Shown here: positions 18,239 through 26,853 of the stretch, piece by piece
Numbering within the stretch: the stretch's first letter is position 1
How the letters are laid out: each line of letters opens with the position of its first letter
DNA from: Psychrobacter immobilis
GTDB taxonomy: Bacteria; Pseudomonadota; Gammaproteobacteria; Pseudomonadales; Moraxellaceae
Assembly: GCF_904846175.1 (NCBI RefSeq)
Contig: NZ_CAJGZM010000004.1
Location: forward strand, 1-64,000
Direction: 5' to 3'
Length of the DNA: 64,000 nt
Made by a program: the position numbers and the translations under genes
Notes under the pieces: model-generated
What the model was told of the DNA's origin: nothing
The model's database searches: none
The model's input: the letters and a program-made list of their open reading frames with translations, nothing else

Positions 18239-19039
18239 ATGAAAACCAAAATTAAAGATTTAACCATTTGGATTACCGGCGCTTCTAGCGGTATCGGTGA
18301 AGCATTATCTATCGCCTTTGCCAAACGCGGTGCCACGATTATTTTAAGCGGGCGTGATAAAGAGAAATTAGAGACGGTTAAAAAACGCTGCAAAAATAGC
18401 AAAAAACATATCGTTATCCCCTTTGATATCGCCGATGCTAAGCAAGCAAAAGAAGCCTATGAAACGGTCAAAGCTAAAACTGAGAAAGTGGATTGGCTAA
18501 TTAATAATGCCGGCGTCAGTCAACGCTCGCTTATTATGGAAACGACTGAGGACGTCGAACGGCAAATCATGGAGATAGATTACTTTGCGCAAACGCGGCT
18601 GACCAGACTGGTATTACCAGATATGATTGCGCAAGGTGGCGGCAAAATCGTAATGGTATCAAGTGTGGCGGGTTTACTCGGTACCCAATATCGCGGCGCT
18701 TATGGTGCTGCCAAAGCCGCCATCCATATGTGGGCAAACAGCCTGCGTGCAGAATTGCATGAGCAAGGTATAGAGGTAGCAACGATATTCCCAGGATTTA
18801 TTCAAACCAATATCTCTATCAATGCGTTGACTGGTGATGGTAGCGTGCAGGGTACGATGGATGAGGCAACCAATAAAGGATTGACGGCGACAGCCTTTGC
18901 CAAACAGGTCGTCAAAGCGCTGACTAACGAAGAAGAGTATATTATCATTGCCGGTAATAAAGAAAAGCTCGCCACTATGGTCAATCGTTTATCACCGCCA
19001 AAGCTTTATAAGCTTATCCGTGAATCAAAAGTAACATAA
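18239..19039 (+). CDS. Short-chain dehydrogenase/reductase (SDR)
   Basis: This 266-residue classical SDR is an NAD(P)-dependent oxidoreductase of unknown substrate. The dinucleotide-binding motif TGASSGIG lies near residue 13, the NNAG motif near residue 90, and the catalytic Ser (VSSVAG) and YxxxK (YGAAK) near residues 140-160. The middle segment LRAELHEQGIEVATIFPGFI resembles DHRS7-like and YqjQ-like reductases that act on lipids or ketones. The ATG at 18239 is chosen because AAGGA lies seven bases upstream; an upstream GTG at 18203 has no site. It stands between the nqr terminator and apbE, with no obvious link to NQR. Confidence 0.88.
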   Translation: MKTKIKDLTIWITGASSGIGEALSIAFAKRGATIILSGRDKEKLETVKKRCKNSKKHIVIPFDIADAKQAKEAYETVKAKTEKVDWLINNAGVSQRSLIMETTEDVERQIMEIDYFAQTRLTRLVLPDMIAQGGGKIVMVSSVAGLLGTQYRGAYGAAKAAIHMWANSLRAELHEQGIEVATIFPGFIQTNISINALTGDGSVQGTMDEATNKGLTATAFAKQVVKALTNEEEYIIIAGNKEKLATMVNRLSPPKLYKLIRESKVT

Positions 19040-19124
19040 ACCTAGCAGGCTAAGCAGATATGTCTTAGGTCGATGATTGGCGTTATGGGTGACAAGGGGT
19101 GTAAAATAGGCAACGCTTAGCTTG

Positions 19125-19154
19125 CTTAGTTATTGACTACTTAGTTATTGACTA
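19125..19154 (+). repeat. 15-bp tandem direct repeat upstream of apbE
   Basis: CTTAGTTATTGACTA occurs twice head to tail. Each copy contains TTGACT, a good -35-like hexamer. The second copy is positioned so that TAATGC near 19170 could be a -10 box. The repeat may influence apbE expression. Confidence 0.7.
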
Positions 19155-19208
19155 ACTATTTTTGCTAGCTAATGCGCCCCACTCACCCCTTTGCTCTATC
19201 AAGCTGTG

Positions 19209-20348
19209 ATGACTCCTATGACAAACTTAACCTCGCTTAGCGCTGCTAACCCATCAATGAAACCCGCCTTTCTGTCTGTGATTGCTATCGGCTCCGTACT
19301 TGCTCTTAGCGCTTGCCAGCAAAAGACTGATTATAACAATCTCAGCGGCGAGACCATGGGCACCAGCTACCATATCAGTTATCAATTGCCTAAAGGCGCT
19401 GATGAAGCTGCCATACAAGCCGCCATCGATAAGCGCCTGCAAGACATCAATGACAGCATGTCCACTTATCAAGCGGACTCTACCATTTCTAAATTCAACC
19501 AATTAGATAAAGATAGCCCTATTGCTATCGACGCCGATTTCAGCCATGTCTTAGAAGCGTCTAGGCAAGTCTATGAGCTATCGGGCGGCGCGTTTGATCC
19601 TACGGTGATGCCATTGATTGAAACCTGGGGTTTTGGCAGTACCATGACGGTTGAACGCTTACAAAGTCCACCGACGGCGCTTGAGATTGCACAAGCAAAA
19701 GCATTGGTCGACTTTAAAAGCGTGATACAAAAAGACCAAAGCATTTATAAAACCAAAGATGGCGTCGAGCTTGATTTTTCGGCGGTGGCTAAAGGCTATG
19801 GCGTTGACGTTATCGCCGATGTACTCAGAGATGACTATCAGATTCGCAATTATATGGTTGAGATTGGCGGTGAAGTCGCGACCTCTGGCGTCAGTGCTCA
19901 GCAGCAACCGTGGCAAATTGCGATTGACGCGCCCATCGAAGGCAGCACAGTAAGCGCACGCCAAACCATGGCAGTGATTCGTCAGCCTATTAATAATGGC
20001 ACTACTATGTCGCTTGCAACCTCTGGCAATTATCGCAATTCCGTCGTTTTTGATGGTAAGCACTACAGTCATACTATCGACCCGACGACAGGCGAACCAA
20101 TTGTGGGCGGTGCGCCCTCAGTAACCGTTGCTGCAGAAACAGTTGCGCTGGCTGATGCTTGGGCAACTGCCTTGACCGCGATGCCTTATGAAAAAGCGCT
20201 AGCAACCGCCAAAGAGCACAATATCGCTGCTTTATTTGTGATTTTGGCCAAAGACGTTTCAGCAGATACCGCTACCGACAGTATTGATGATTGGCAAGTG
20301 GTAGAAACTCCTGCGATGAAAACCCTGCGGGCTGATAAAAAGTCTTAA
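19209..20348 (+). CDS. apbE: FAD:protein FMN transferase (lipoprotein)
   Basis: ApbE transfers FMN from FAD to a Thr in the SGAT motif of NqrB and NqrC, outside the cytoplasmic membrane. The N-terminal signal ends in the lipobox LSAC, so the protein is probably membrane-anchored in the periplasm. Family motifs are present in order: GETMGTSYH, DPTVMPLIETWGFG, DFSAVAKGYGVD, EIGGEV, TSGNYRN and HTIDPTTGEP, which cover FAD and Mg2+ binding. The start at ATG 19209 is a judgement; ATG at 19218 is also possible, and a TTG at 19191 is less likely. It lies 151 or more bases after the SDR gene and precedes nqrM. Confidence 0.94.
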   Translation: MTPMTNLTSLSAANPSMKPAFLSVIAIGSVLALSACQQKTDYNNLSGETMGTSYHISYQLPKGADEAAIQAAIDKRLQDINDSMSTYQADSTISKFNQLDKDSPIAIDADFSHVLEASRQVYELSGGAFDPTVMPLIETWGFGSTMTVERLQSPPTALEIAQAKALVDFKSVIQKDQSIYKTKDGVELDFSAVAKGYGVDVIADVLRDDYQIRNYMVEIGGEVATSGVSAQQQPWQIAIDAPIEGSTVSARQTMAVIRQPINNGTTMSLATSGNYRNSVVFDGKHYSHTIDPTTGEPIVGGAPSVTVAAETVALADAWATALTAMPYEKALATAKEHNIAALFVILAKDVSADTATDSIDDWQVVETPAMKTLRADKKS

Positions 20349-20405
20349 TATCAAAAGCCTAGGCTTTAATGTAACTGCTAAGCACAAACGAGCAAGGCGA
20401 ATTTT

Positions 20406-20414
20406 TGCTATACT
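20406..20414 (+). promoter_or_regulatory. Extended -10 promoter of nqrM
   Basis: TGCTATACT matches the extended -10 consensus and lies 57 bases upstream of the nqrM start, in the gap after apbE. It suggests that nqrM can be expressed separately from apbE. Confidence 0.45.
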
Positions 20415-20470
20415 ATAAGCAAGTTATCGAATAGATGACTGTCCCATATTTTAAACGAGAGGTTCCCTCT

Positions 20471-20716
20471 ATGCTTAACCAATTGCTTCCTATGCTTGCC
20501 ATTACCTTTACCGTCTTCATGCTGTTTTTTATCTTCATGGGCATCGGTTATATGGTCAAGAAAAAGCCGCTTAGAGGCTCTTGCGGCGGTGTGGCGAAAT
20601 TGATGGGCGACGAACACTGCTCATTTTGTGGTAATGACCCCAATAAATGCGATTCACTGGTCGCCGAGCAGCAAGAAATCGCGCTTAAAGCGGCCCAACT
20701 AGGTAAGTCTGTCTAA
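20471..20716 (+). CDS. nqrM: Na+-NQR maturation protein NqrM
   Basis: This small 81-residue protein has one N-terminal membrane helix (about residues 5-28). It carries a cysteine cluster (GSCGG, EHCSFCG and NKCDS) typical of NqrM (DUF539). In Vibrio, NqrM is needed to mature Na+-NQR, probably by delivering iron to the NqrD/NqrE site. The ATG at 20471 is preferred over 20435 because GAGAGG lies eight bases ahead. The bases AGAGG and CCTCT flanking the spacer can form a small hairpin that would cover the ribosome site. Its presence next to apbE completes the NQR set in this window. Confidence 0.93.
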   Translation: MLNQLLPMLAITFTVFMLFFIFMGIGYMVKKKPLRGSCGGVAKLMGDEHCSFCGNDPNKCDSLVAEQQEIALKAAQLGKSV

Positions 20717-20769
20717 ACGCCTTATTTGTTACCATACGATGGTAGCATTCACCTAACATCTGTTCCTAT

Positions 20770-20830
20770 AATAGCGTCTAGTCCTTTGTAATTAATATTG
20801 CAAACTAACAGTGACTGACGCTATTTTTTT
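20770..20830 (+). terminator. Intrinsic terminator after nqrM
   Basis: AATAGCGTC (20770-20778) pairs perfectly with GACGCTATT (20817-20825). The stem continues inward with AGTC / GACT past a single bulged base. Several T residues follow. It is an unusually long terminator hairpin with a wide loop, about 55 bases after nqrM. Confidence 0.75.
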
Positions 20831-20946
20831 ATGCGTTTAGCGTTTATAGATTAGCATTGGTATAGAACGCTTTTTATAAGCAAAAAATCAAAGCCATTAT
20901 TCATATATTAAGTTTGCGCTGCTCGATAGAACAATCATTACATATG

Positions 20947-20969
20947 GCTTGCTTTCGGCAAGCGTTTTT
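20947..20969 (+). terminator. Second intrinsic terminator-like hairpin
   Basis: GCTTGC and GCAAGC pair around a five-base loop and are followed by G and five T residues. It lies 230 bases after nqrM and upstream of the MFS gene, where no other gene is seen. It could be a backup terminator or end an unannotated short RNA between 20830 and 20947. Confidence 0.6.
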
Positions 20970-21107
20970 ATATTCTGAACTCTTACATTCTAATCTATTG
21001 TCTCAATCACCTTTTGGGTGACGTACTCTGGTGTTATTTTATAAGCGATGGTGCGCCTGCGCTTTTTAATGACGTGTCCTTTTTCTTATGCTGATAGTCG
21101 TGCTGCT

Positions 21108-22394
21108 ATGTCTACCTCTCCTAATGTGCAAAATGATTTGCCGCTCCATTCTTCCGAGTCTCAGTCGGGCGCGCCGTCAAACTTTAAGCTGCCCTCTTCA
21201 CGCTTCACGTTTTGGCTAGTGCTCTGTGCCATGATTTTATTGGCGACCAATATGCGCTCGCCGATTGTGGCGCTGGGTTCTATTGCGCCGGTGGTGCAAG
21301 GGGCGCTTAATATCTCCGAAACCCAAATTGGCTGGCTTGGCGCGGTGCCAATGTTGACTTTTGCGCTCGGGGCTTTTATTTCGCCAGCGATTGGCAAACG
21401 TTTCGGCCTTGAAAACACCTTGATTGCGATGATTGCCTTATTAACGGTAGGCATGATTATTCGTAGCGTCATTCCTACTTGGATTGGCTTTTTAGGTGGC
21501 ACGTTATTGCTAACGTTAGCGATTGGTTTTGCAAATACCCTTGCCGCTCCTGTGATTAAGCAGCGCACACCAAATCATATTCCGTTGATTACGGGTTTGT
21601 TTAGTCTCACCATGACGGTGTCAGCAGGGATTGTCGCGGGCGTAGTCTTGCCATTATCCGAACAAGTTGGCTGGCAATGGGCACTTGGTGGTTGGTCAAT
21701 TTTAGGCGTGTTTGCCTTAATTATTTGGGTGCTGCTACGACTGCGTTTGGGCTCGTCAAATCATCAGCCAGTTGTACCGCTTGCTGAAGGCGTAAAAGCC
21801 CCGTCCCCCATCTCCATGTGGCGCACGCCTCTTGCTTGGCAAATTGCGGTTTTCATGGGCTTACAGTCGCTGCTTTTTTATACCGTTGCCAGTTTTTTAC
21901 CCTCGATTTGGCTCAGTAAAGGACTATCGGCAGTAAGCGCGGGGCAGATGAACTCGGTATTCCAGTTTATGGCGCCGGTAGCGATTTTAAGCTTAACTTG
22001 GCTGGTCAATCGTGGACGCCCTATTCAGGCGTTGGCGGTATTTGCTGCCGTCTTAAACGTGATTGGTATCTTAGGAGTCAGCTATTTATCAGCTGATTTA
22101 GCGTGGTTATGGTCGGCACTGATGGGTATTGGTTGTTCAGCGATTTTTACCTTAAGTATGATGCTATTTTCGATGCGTACTTATACCGCCAATCAATCAA
22201 GCGAGCTGTCGGGTATGGCGCAGGCGGTCGGTTATCTGATTGCATTTTTCGGTCCATTGGGCACAGGCTGGTTGCATGAAGCAACGGACAGTTGGGATTT
22301 GCCCTTATTAATCATGTTGGTCTTGATGGTGGTAAACGTGGGTTTTGCTTGGATGGTTAGCCGCCCGGTAATGGTCGATGGTAAGAAGGCTTAA
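21108..22394 (+). CDS. MFS transporter of the CynX/NimT type
   Basis: This inner-membrane transporter of about 428 residues has 12 predicted hydrophobic helices. The first helix is followed by NMRSPIVALGSIAPVV, and the loop after helix 2 has the MFS-like ISPAIGKRFG. These features match the CynX/NimT group of the major facilitator superfamily, whose members include cyanate and 2-nitroimidazole transporters. The substrate here cannot be told. The start is uncertain: ATG at 21108 precedes the hydrophilic lead-in, while 21069 and 21048 are possible, and none has a good ribosome site. It stands alone between terminators and the tesA operon. Confidence 0.85.
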   Translation: MSTSPNVQNDLPLHSSESQSGAPSNFKLPSSRFTFWLVLCAMILLATNMRSPIVALGSIAPVVQGALNISETQIGWLGAVPMLTFALGAFISPAIGKRFGLENTLIAMIALLTVGMIIRSVIPTWIGFLGGTLLLTLAIGFANTLAAPVIKQRTPNHIPLITGLFSLTMTVSAGIVAGVVLPLSEQVGWQWALGGWSILGVFALIIWVLLRLRLGSSNHQPVVPLAEGVKAPSPISMWRTPLAWQIAVFMGLQSLLFYTVASFLPSIWLSKGLSAVSAGQMNSVFQFMAPVAILSLTWLVNRGRPIQALAVFAAVLNVIGILGVSYLSADLAWLWSALMGIGCSAIFTLSMMLFSMRTYTANQSSELSGMAQAVGYLIAFFGPLGTGWLHEATDSWDLPLLIMLVLMVVNVGFAWMVSRPVMVDGKKA

Positions 22395-22506
22395 TTTTTG
22401 CCCTTTATACCGACTGACAGGCGCGCAATACCGTTAACTGTCGCGCCATATTGCTCATAAGCTTAGTTTGCTACACTGGTTTGATTGTAAATAGGACAGC
22501 AAAATC

Positions 22507-23331
22507 ATGATAAATATCTCTTCTTATTTGGCTAAACGCTTACCTGCCTCTGTATCCAAACCTTTAATAATAGCGGCGGCATTAAGCGTTACCCTTGTAG
22601 TCAGCGGTTGTCAAAAAGAGCCTGACATTAATAAGGCTGACGATAGCACTCAAACCGTCACTACTCAAAGCACTAGCACCCAAACCAACGAAACCCAGAA
22701 AACTAAAACTACAACTGAGCAGCAAGCGCCATTAACGATATTGGCATTGGGTGATTCATTAACCGAAGGGCTTGGCGTCGATAATGATGCCAATTACCCC
22801 GCTCAGTTAGAAGCACGCCTAAAAGAGCTTGGCTATAAAGACGTCAAAGTGGTCAATTCAGGCTTAAGTGGTGAAACGAGTACGGGGCTTGTCAATCGAT
22901 TGGATTGGGTATTGCAGACCAAACCTGATATCACCATTTTGACCGTTGGTGCCAATGATGCCATCCGTGGTATTGATGTGGCAACGGTCGAGGCCAATAT
23001 TCGCACTGCTATTAAACGACTACAGGATAATGGAAGCGAAGTTATCTTAGGCGGTATGCAGATTTATGACAATCTTGGCTCTGACTACGTCGAGTCGTTT
23101 GCCGCGATATATCCAAGAGTGGCTAAAGATATGAATGTGACGCTGATTCCCTTCTTTTTAGATGGTGTGGGCGGCGACCCTAAATTAAACCAAGCCGATG
23201 CCATTCATCCAACCAAAGAGGGTTATACGATTATCGTTAATGATAATATTTTGCCAATCTTACAGCCTGAAATTGAAAAGCTAGAAGCAAAGCTAACATC
23301 AACAAGCACGCCTACTGAGACCACGCAATGA
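22507..23331 (+). CDS. tesA: SGNH/GDSL esterase (arylesterase, TesA-like lipoprotein)
   Basis: This 274-residue SGNH hydrolase hydrolyses esters or thioesters. A signal peptide ends in the lipobox VSGC (C35), so it is probably a periplasmic lipoprotein. A Thr/Gln-rich linker (about residues 40-73) precedes the catalytic domain. The nucleophile S84 lies in ALGDSLTEG, block III has the Asn in GAND, and the catalytic Asp/His pair is in DAIHP. E. coli TesA is the nearest well-known relative but is not a lipoprotein. AGGA lies nine or so bases upstream. The stop overlaps the ybbA start by four bases (ATGA), giving the operon tesA-ybbA-ybbP. Confidence 0.9.
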   Translation: MINISSYLAKRLPASVSKPLIIAAALSVTLVVSGCQKEPDINKADDSTQTVTTQSTSTQTNETQKTKTTTEQQAPLTILALGDSLTEGLGVDNDANYPAQLEARLKELGYKDVKVVNSGLSGETSTGLVNRLDWVLQTKPDITILTVGANDAIRGIDVATVEANIRTAIKRLQDNGSEVILGGMQIYDNLGSDYVESFAAIYPRVAKDMNVTLIPFFLDGVGGDPKLNQADAIHPTKEGYTIIVNDNILPILQPEIEKLEAKLTSTSTPTETTQ

Positions 23332-24050
23332 CACCATTAGCTTCAGATTTAGATTCAACTACAACCATCACGCCCGCTTCGAAACCCTCAGCATTGCTGA
23401 CTGCTTTAAAACTTAATAAAACCGTGCAAGTCGGTGAGCAAAAGCTATCTATCATCAAAGACGTAGATATATATGTTAATGCTGGCGAGTTTGTGGTCAT
23501 CATGGGCAAATCTGGCTCAGGAAAATCCACGTTATTAGGACTATTAGCAGCGTTAGATTATCCTGATAGTGGTTCCGTTGAATTGGCAGGGCAAACTTTA
23601 AGCAGCCTTGATGAAGATGCGTTGGCGGTCATTCGCCAACGTGATATGGGTTTTGTCTTTCAATCTTTTCATCTATTACCGACATTGACGGTAGCAGAAA
23701 ACATTGCCTTCCCGCTTGATATAGCTCGCCGTCCAAACAAAGCGCGGGTAAACGAGCTGATTGAAGCGGTTGATTTGGGACATAGGCGTGATAGCTTACC
23801 CAACCAGTTATCAGGTGGTGAGCAGCAGCGTACTGCTGTTGCCCGCGCGTTGGTTTCACAGCCGAAGATTGTCTTTGCCGATGAGCCAACAGGCAACTTA
23901 GATGAGCAAAATGCCAATCAAGTGATGCAGCTATTATTAGATTTACGCCAGCAAGTGGGCTCGGCACTGGTCGTCGTCACCCATGATGCCGCGCTTGCTG
24001 AGATGGCAGATCGTGTTATTACCATGCATGACGGGCGGATAATTTCTTGA
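23328..24050 (+). CDS. ybbA: ABC transporter ATP-binding protein YbbA
   Basis: This 240-residue ATPase is of the LolD/MacB type that works with FtsX-like permeases. Walker A is GKSGSGKST at residues 60-68, the signature is LSGGEQQR near 162, and Walker B is IVFADEPTGN. The ATG overlaps the tesA stop, and its TGA overlaps the ATG of ybbP. The arrangement next to tesA and ybbP matches E. coli, where ybbA and ybbP adjoin tesA. The function of this transporter is not settled; a role in lipid or lipoprotein handling is inferred from the tesA link. Confidence 0.93.
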   Translation: MTPLASDLDSTTTITPASKPSALLTALKLNKTVQVGEQKLSIIKDVDIYVNAGEFVVIMGKSGSGKSTLLGLLAALDYPDSGSVELAGQTLSSLDEDALAVIRQRDMGFVFQSFHLLPTLTVAENIAFPLDIARRPNKARVNELIEAVDLGHRRDSLPNQLSGGEQQRTAVARALVSQPKIVFADEPTGNLDEQNANQVMQLLLDLRQQVGSALVVVTHDAALAEMADRVITMHDGRIIS

Positions 24051-26722
24051 TGAATAACTTGAATAATAATAAGCAAACAGAGAAACATTCACCCATCGAT
24101 GCTACTGCTACGACTGATACTAGCATGGCAAAAGAGTCAGATTATACTGGCGGTATCATGCGCCAGTTGTTTAGCCGTATTCTAGGTTTACAAGGATTGG
24201 GCGCGCAAGCCTTAAGTCGCAGTTGGTGGCAACGCTGGATCTATCCGCTATTATTTTTACTCACGCTAACGTTATCGCTTGCCACTTACTTGACCCTCGA
24301 CTCCGTTCAGCAATCGGTCAATACCTATATCAATGACAATCAGCGCGCCCTCGTTGGCGGCGACTTAATATTAAACAGTAAGCAAGAATGGCCGAGTGAG
24401 GTATTAACGCAAGTAGAGACGGTCGCTGAGACGCAAATAGTATATGACTATCAGTTTAGCGCGATGGTGGTGACCGATGAGCAAACTTTGCTTGCCAGCG
24501 TCAAAGCCGTCTCTCCGGCTTATCCGTTATATGGGGAAGCCGAGCTTGCTTCAGGACAGCCTTTATGGCAGCAATTAAGCGCTGATAATGTCGTCGTCGC
24601 GCCCGAAGTACTGAACAGCTTAAACGCCAGTGTCGGTGACCAAATCACCATTGGTGATGCTGATTTTACCATTAGTGATGTGCTAACCAAAGAACCTGAC
24701 CGTCCGTTAACCGCCTTTGGTTTTGGCGGGCGGGTTTTGATGCATCAAGATGCGCTCGCAGCAACAAATTTACTGGGTCAGCGTAGCCGCATTAATTACC
24801 GTATTGAACTGGCTGGCGAGCCTGAATTAATGGCCGTGCAGCGTGATAAACTTACACAAATACTAAGCAATTATCCAGATATTGAGCTTTCTGATGCAGA
24901 ATCAGCAGATACCTCTGTCTCGCGTATTTCTGATAATGTATTGATGTTTTTAAAGCTACTCGTCATTGCCGTGCTCTTGTTATCTGCGGTAGCGATGTAT
25001 GGCGTCATTACGGCTTTTGTGACCAAGCAGCAGTCTAGTAACGCCATTCGCTTAGCATTGGGTGAACCGCTCAAGTCGCTGAAACGCAGCTACTATCAGC
25101 TTTTGATTGTTACCACTATCATCGCCTGTATTGCCGCAGTTATCGTCAGTTTTGGCTTACTTAAAGTCGGTCAGCCGTATCTGATTGCTATCTTGCCTGC
25201 TGATGTTGGTTTAGCTATCAATCCTATCAGCGCCATTAAAACCATTGTTATTGCTTTAGTGCTGACCTTGCTGATCGCTCAGCGTGGTTTAAGCACACTA
25301 AGTACGACCAAGCCTGCTACTTTACTCAATCAAGGAGTAAGCACAAACTCGCAAAATATGCCTTGGTATCAACGCTTGCCATTATTATGGTATGGGTTGA
25401 TGCTAATCGGGCTTTATGCGTTTTTTGCTTATGAAGTCAATTCTCTGATACTAGGTGCGCAGCTCTTGATAGGCTTGACTGCCTTCGTAGCGATATTTTG
25501 GCTATTGGCGCGCGGTTGGTTATGGCTACTGACTAATTTTGCCAAACATTCTAATATCAGCTGGATGCAGCGTATTGCTATCCATAACCTTGCCCGTAAA
25601 GGCAATCAGTCAGCATTATTTTTTGTCACTTTATCGCTGTCAGTGGCGGTCTTAACTTTGATTACCACGCTTAATCATAGTATTAATGCGCAGTTTATTA
25701 ATGCTTACCCTGAAGATGCGCCCAATTTATTTTTACTCGATATTCAAAGTGACCAGCATGATGAGATTAATAACATCATTGCTGCACCTGTTAGCTATTA
25801 TCCTGTCATTCGTGCGCGTGTCGTCACGGCTAATGATGTACCCGTACAAGATATCGAACCTGCGGACGGCTTTGATGACCCTGCGCGTGTTTTTAATTTA
25901 AGCTACGCAGATACGGTGATGGATACTGAATTTATTACTGATTCGCTAGCAAAAGATTCGCTTTATGCCCCTATTAAGACTGCAGATAATGCCTCAGCAC
26001 AAGCCGTTGCGCCGTTATCGATTTTGGATACAGCTGCCAGCTTGCTAAATGTCGGCATGGGTGATCAGATTCACTTTAATATCCAAGGGATTGAGATCGT
26101 TGGGCAAATTACCAGTATTCGCTCGCGCTATGAAAAAGGACCCAGTCCCTATTTTTACTTCTTATTTGAGCCTAAGGTGCTAGCAGCTGCCCCGCAAATC
26201 CAATTTGCCACTGCCCACGTCGCAGCGGAAGAAATTCCAAAGCTCCAAGGTCAGCTAGTACGAGAGTTTCCTGCGGTAACGACCATTGACGGTACGGCAA
26301 TCGCGCAGCAAGTCCAAGAGTTGGTCGTGCAAATGAGCCGCTTGGTTTATGTTTTCACCTTACTGGCATTGCTGACGGGTATTATGGTTTTGATTAGCTC
26401 GCTACTCTCCACCTCACAAGATCGCATGGCGGATAGTGCTTCATTTAGGCTGCTCGGTATGCAAAAACGCGACTTATATATGCTAAATATATTAGAGCTT
26501 GGCATACTTGGCATTAGTGCCGCCTTATTCGCGGTTATTATCGCTAATATCGGGGCGTGGGCTGCTATTACCCAATGGTTTAACCTGCGCTTTAGTGTGC
26601 CATGGGCAAGCTTAGGTATCGGCGGTGTGGCGTTAATTGCGTTGTTGTTCGCTATCGCTATTATTTATGTGCGCTTAGTGATTGGGCGCGGGATTATGGC
26701 TAGAGTACGGGCGATGATATAA
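24050..26722 (+). CDS. ybbP: FtsX-like ABC permease YbbP
   Basis: This 890-residue permease has an FtsX-like topology: a first membrane helix near residues 65-85, a large periplasmic domain, and two clusters of membrane helices (about 300-490 and 510-540). A second periplasmic domain and three C-terminal helices complete it. The core of each half carries the FtsX fold, e.g. LLALLTGIMVLISSLLSTSQDR near residue 770. It pairs with YbbA by overlap of stop and start (TGATG). An N-terminal cytoplasmic extension of about 45 polar residues is longer than in E. coli YbbP. The exported substrate is unknown. Confidence 0.92.
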   Translation: MNNLNNNKQTEKHSPIDATATTDTSMAKESDYTGGIMRQLFSRILGLQGLGAQALSRSWWQRWIYPLLFLLTLTLSLATYLTLDSVQQSVNTYINDNQRALVGGDLILNSKQEWPSEVLTQVETVAETQIVYDYQFSAMVVTDEQTLLASVKAVSPAYPLYGEAELASGQPLWQQLSADNVVVAPEVLNSLNASVGDQITIGDADFTISDVLTKEPDRPLTAFGFGGRVLMHQDALAATNLLGQRSRINYRIELAGEPELMAVQRDKLTQILSNYPDIELSDAESADTSVSRISDNVLMFLKLLVIAVLLLSAVAMYGVITAFVTKQQSSNAIRLALGEPLKSLKRSYYQLLIVTTIIACIAAVIVSFGLLKVGQPYLIAILPADVGLAINPISAIKTIVIALVLTLLIAQRGLSTLSTTKPATLLNQGVSTNSQNMPWYQRLPLLWYGLMLIGLYAFFAYEVNSLILGAQLLIGLTAFVAIFWLLARGWLWLLTNFAKHSNISWMQRIAIHNLARKGNQSALFFVTLSLSVAVLTLITTLNHSINAQFINAYPEDAPNLFLLDIQSDQHDEINNIIAAPVSYYPVIRARVVTANDVPVQDIEPADGFDDPARVFNLSYADTVMDTEFITDSLAKDSLYAPIKTADNASAQAVAPLSILDTAASLLNVGMGDQIHFNIQGIEIVGQITSIRSRYEKGPSPYFYFLFEPKVLAAAPQIQFATAHVAAEEIPKLQGQLVREFPAVTTIDGTAIAQQVQELVVQMSRLVYVFTLLALLTGIMVLISSLLSTSQDRMADSASFRLLGMQKRDLYMLNILELGILGISAALFAVIIANIGAWAAITQWFNLRFSVPWASLGIGGVALIALLFAIAIIYVRLVIGRGIMARVRAMI

Positions 26723-26782
26723 CAGTTGATATTGTCAATGTCAGTCAGTCTTAATATTCCAGCTCGTTTAAAACTGACTATT

Positions 26783-26791
26783 TGTTATACT
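26783..26791 (+). promoter_or_regulatory. Extended -10 promoter of avtA
   Basis: TGTTATACT matches the extended -10 consensus and lies about 62 bases before avtA. The same decamer core TTTGTTATACT occurs upstream of hemN at 37651-37661. Confidence 0.45.
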
Positions 26792-26853
26792 AATGCCCAT
26801 CTCAATGTTCATATACAGCTCTCATAAACCACTCAGAAAAGTACGGTAACCTT

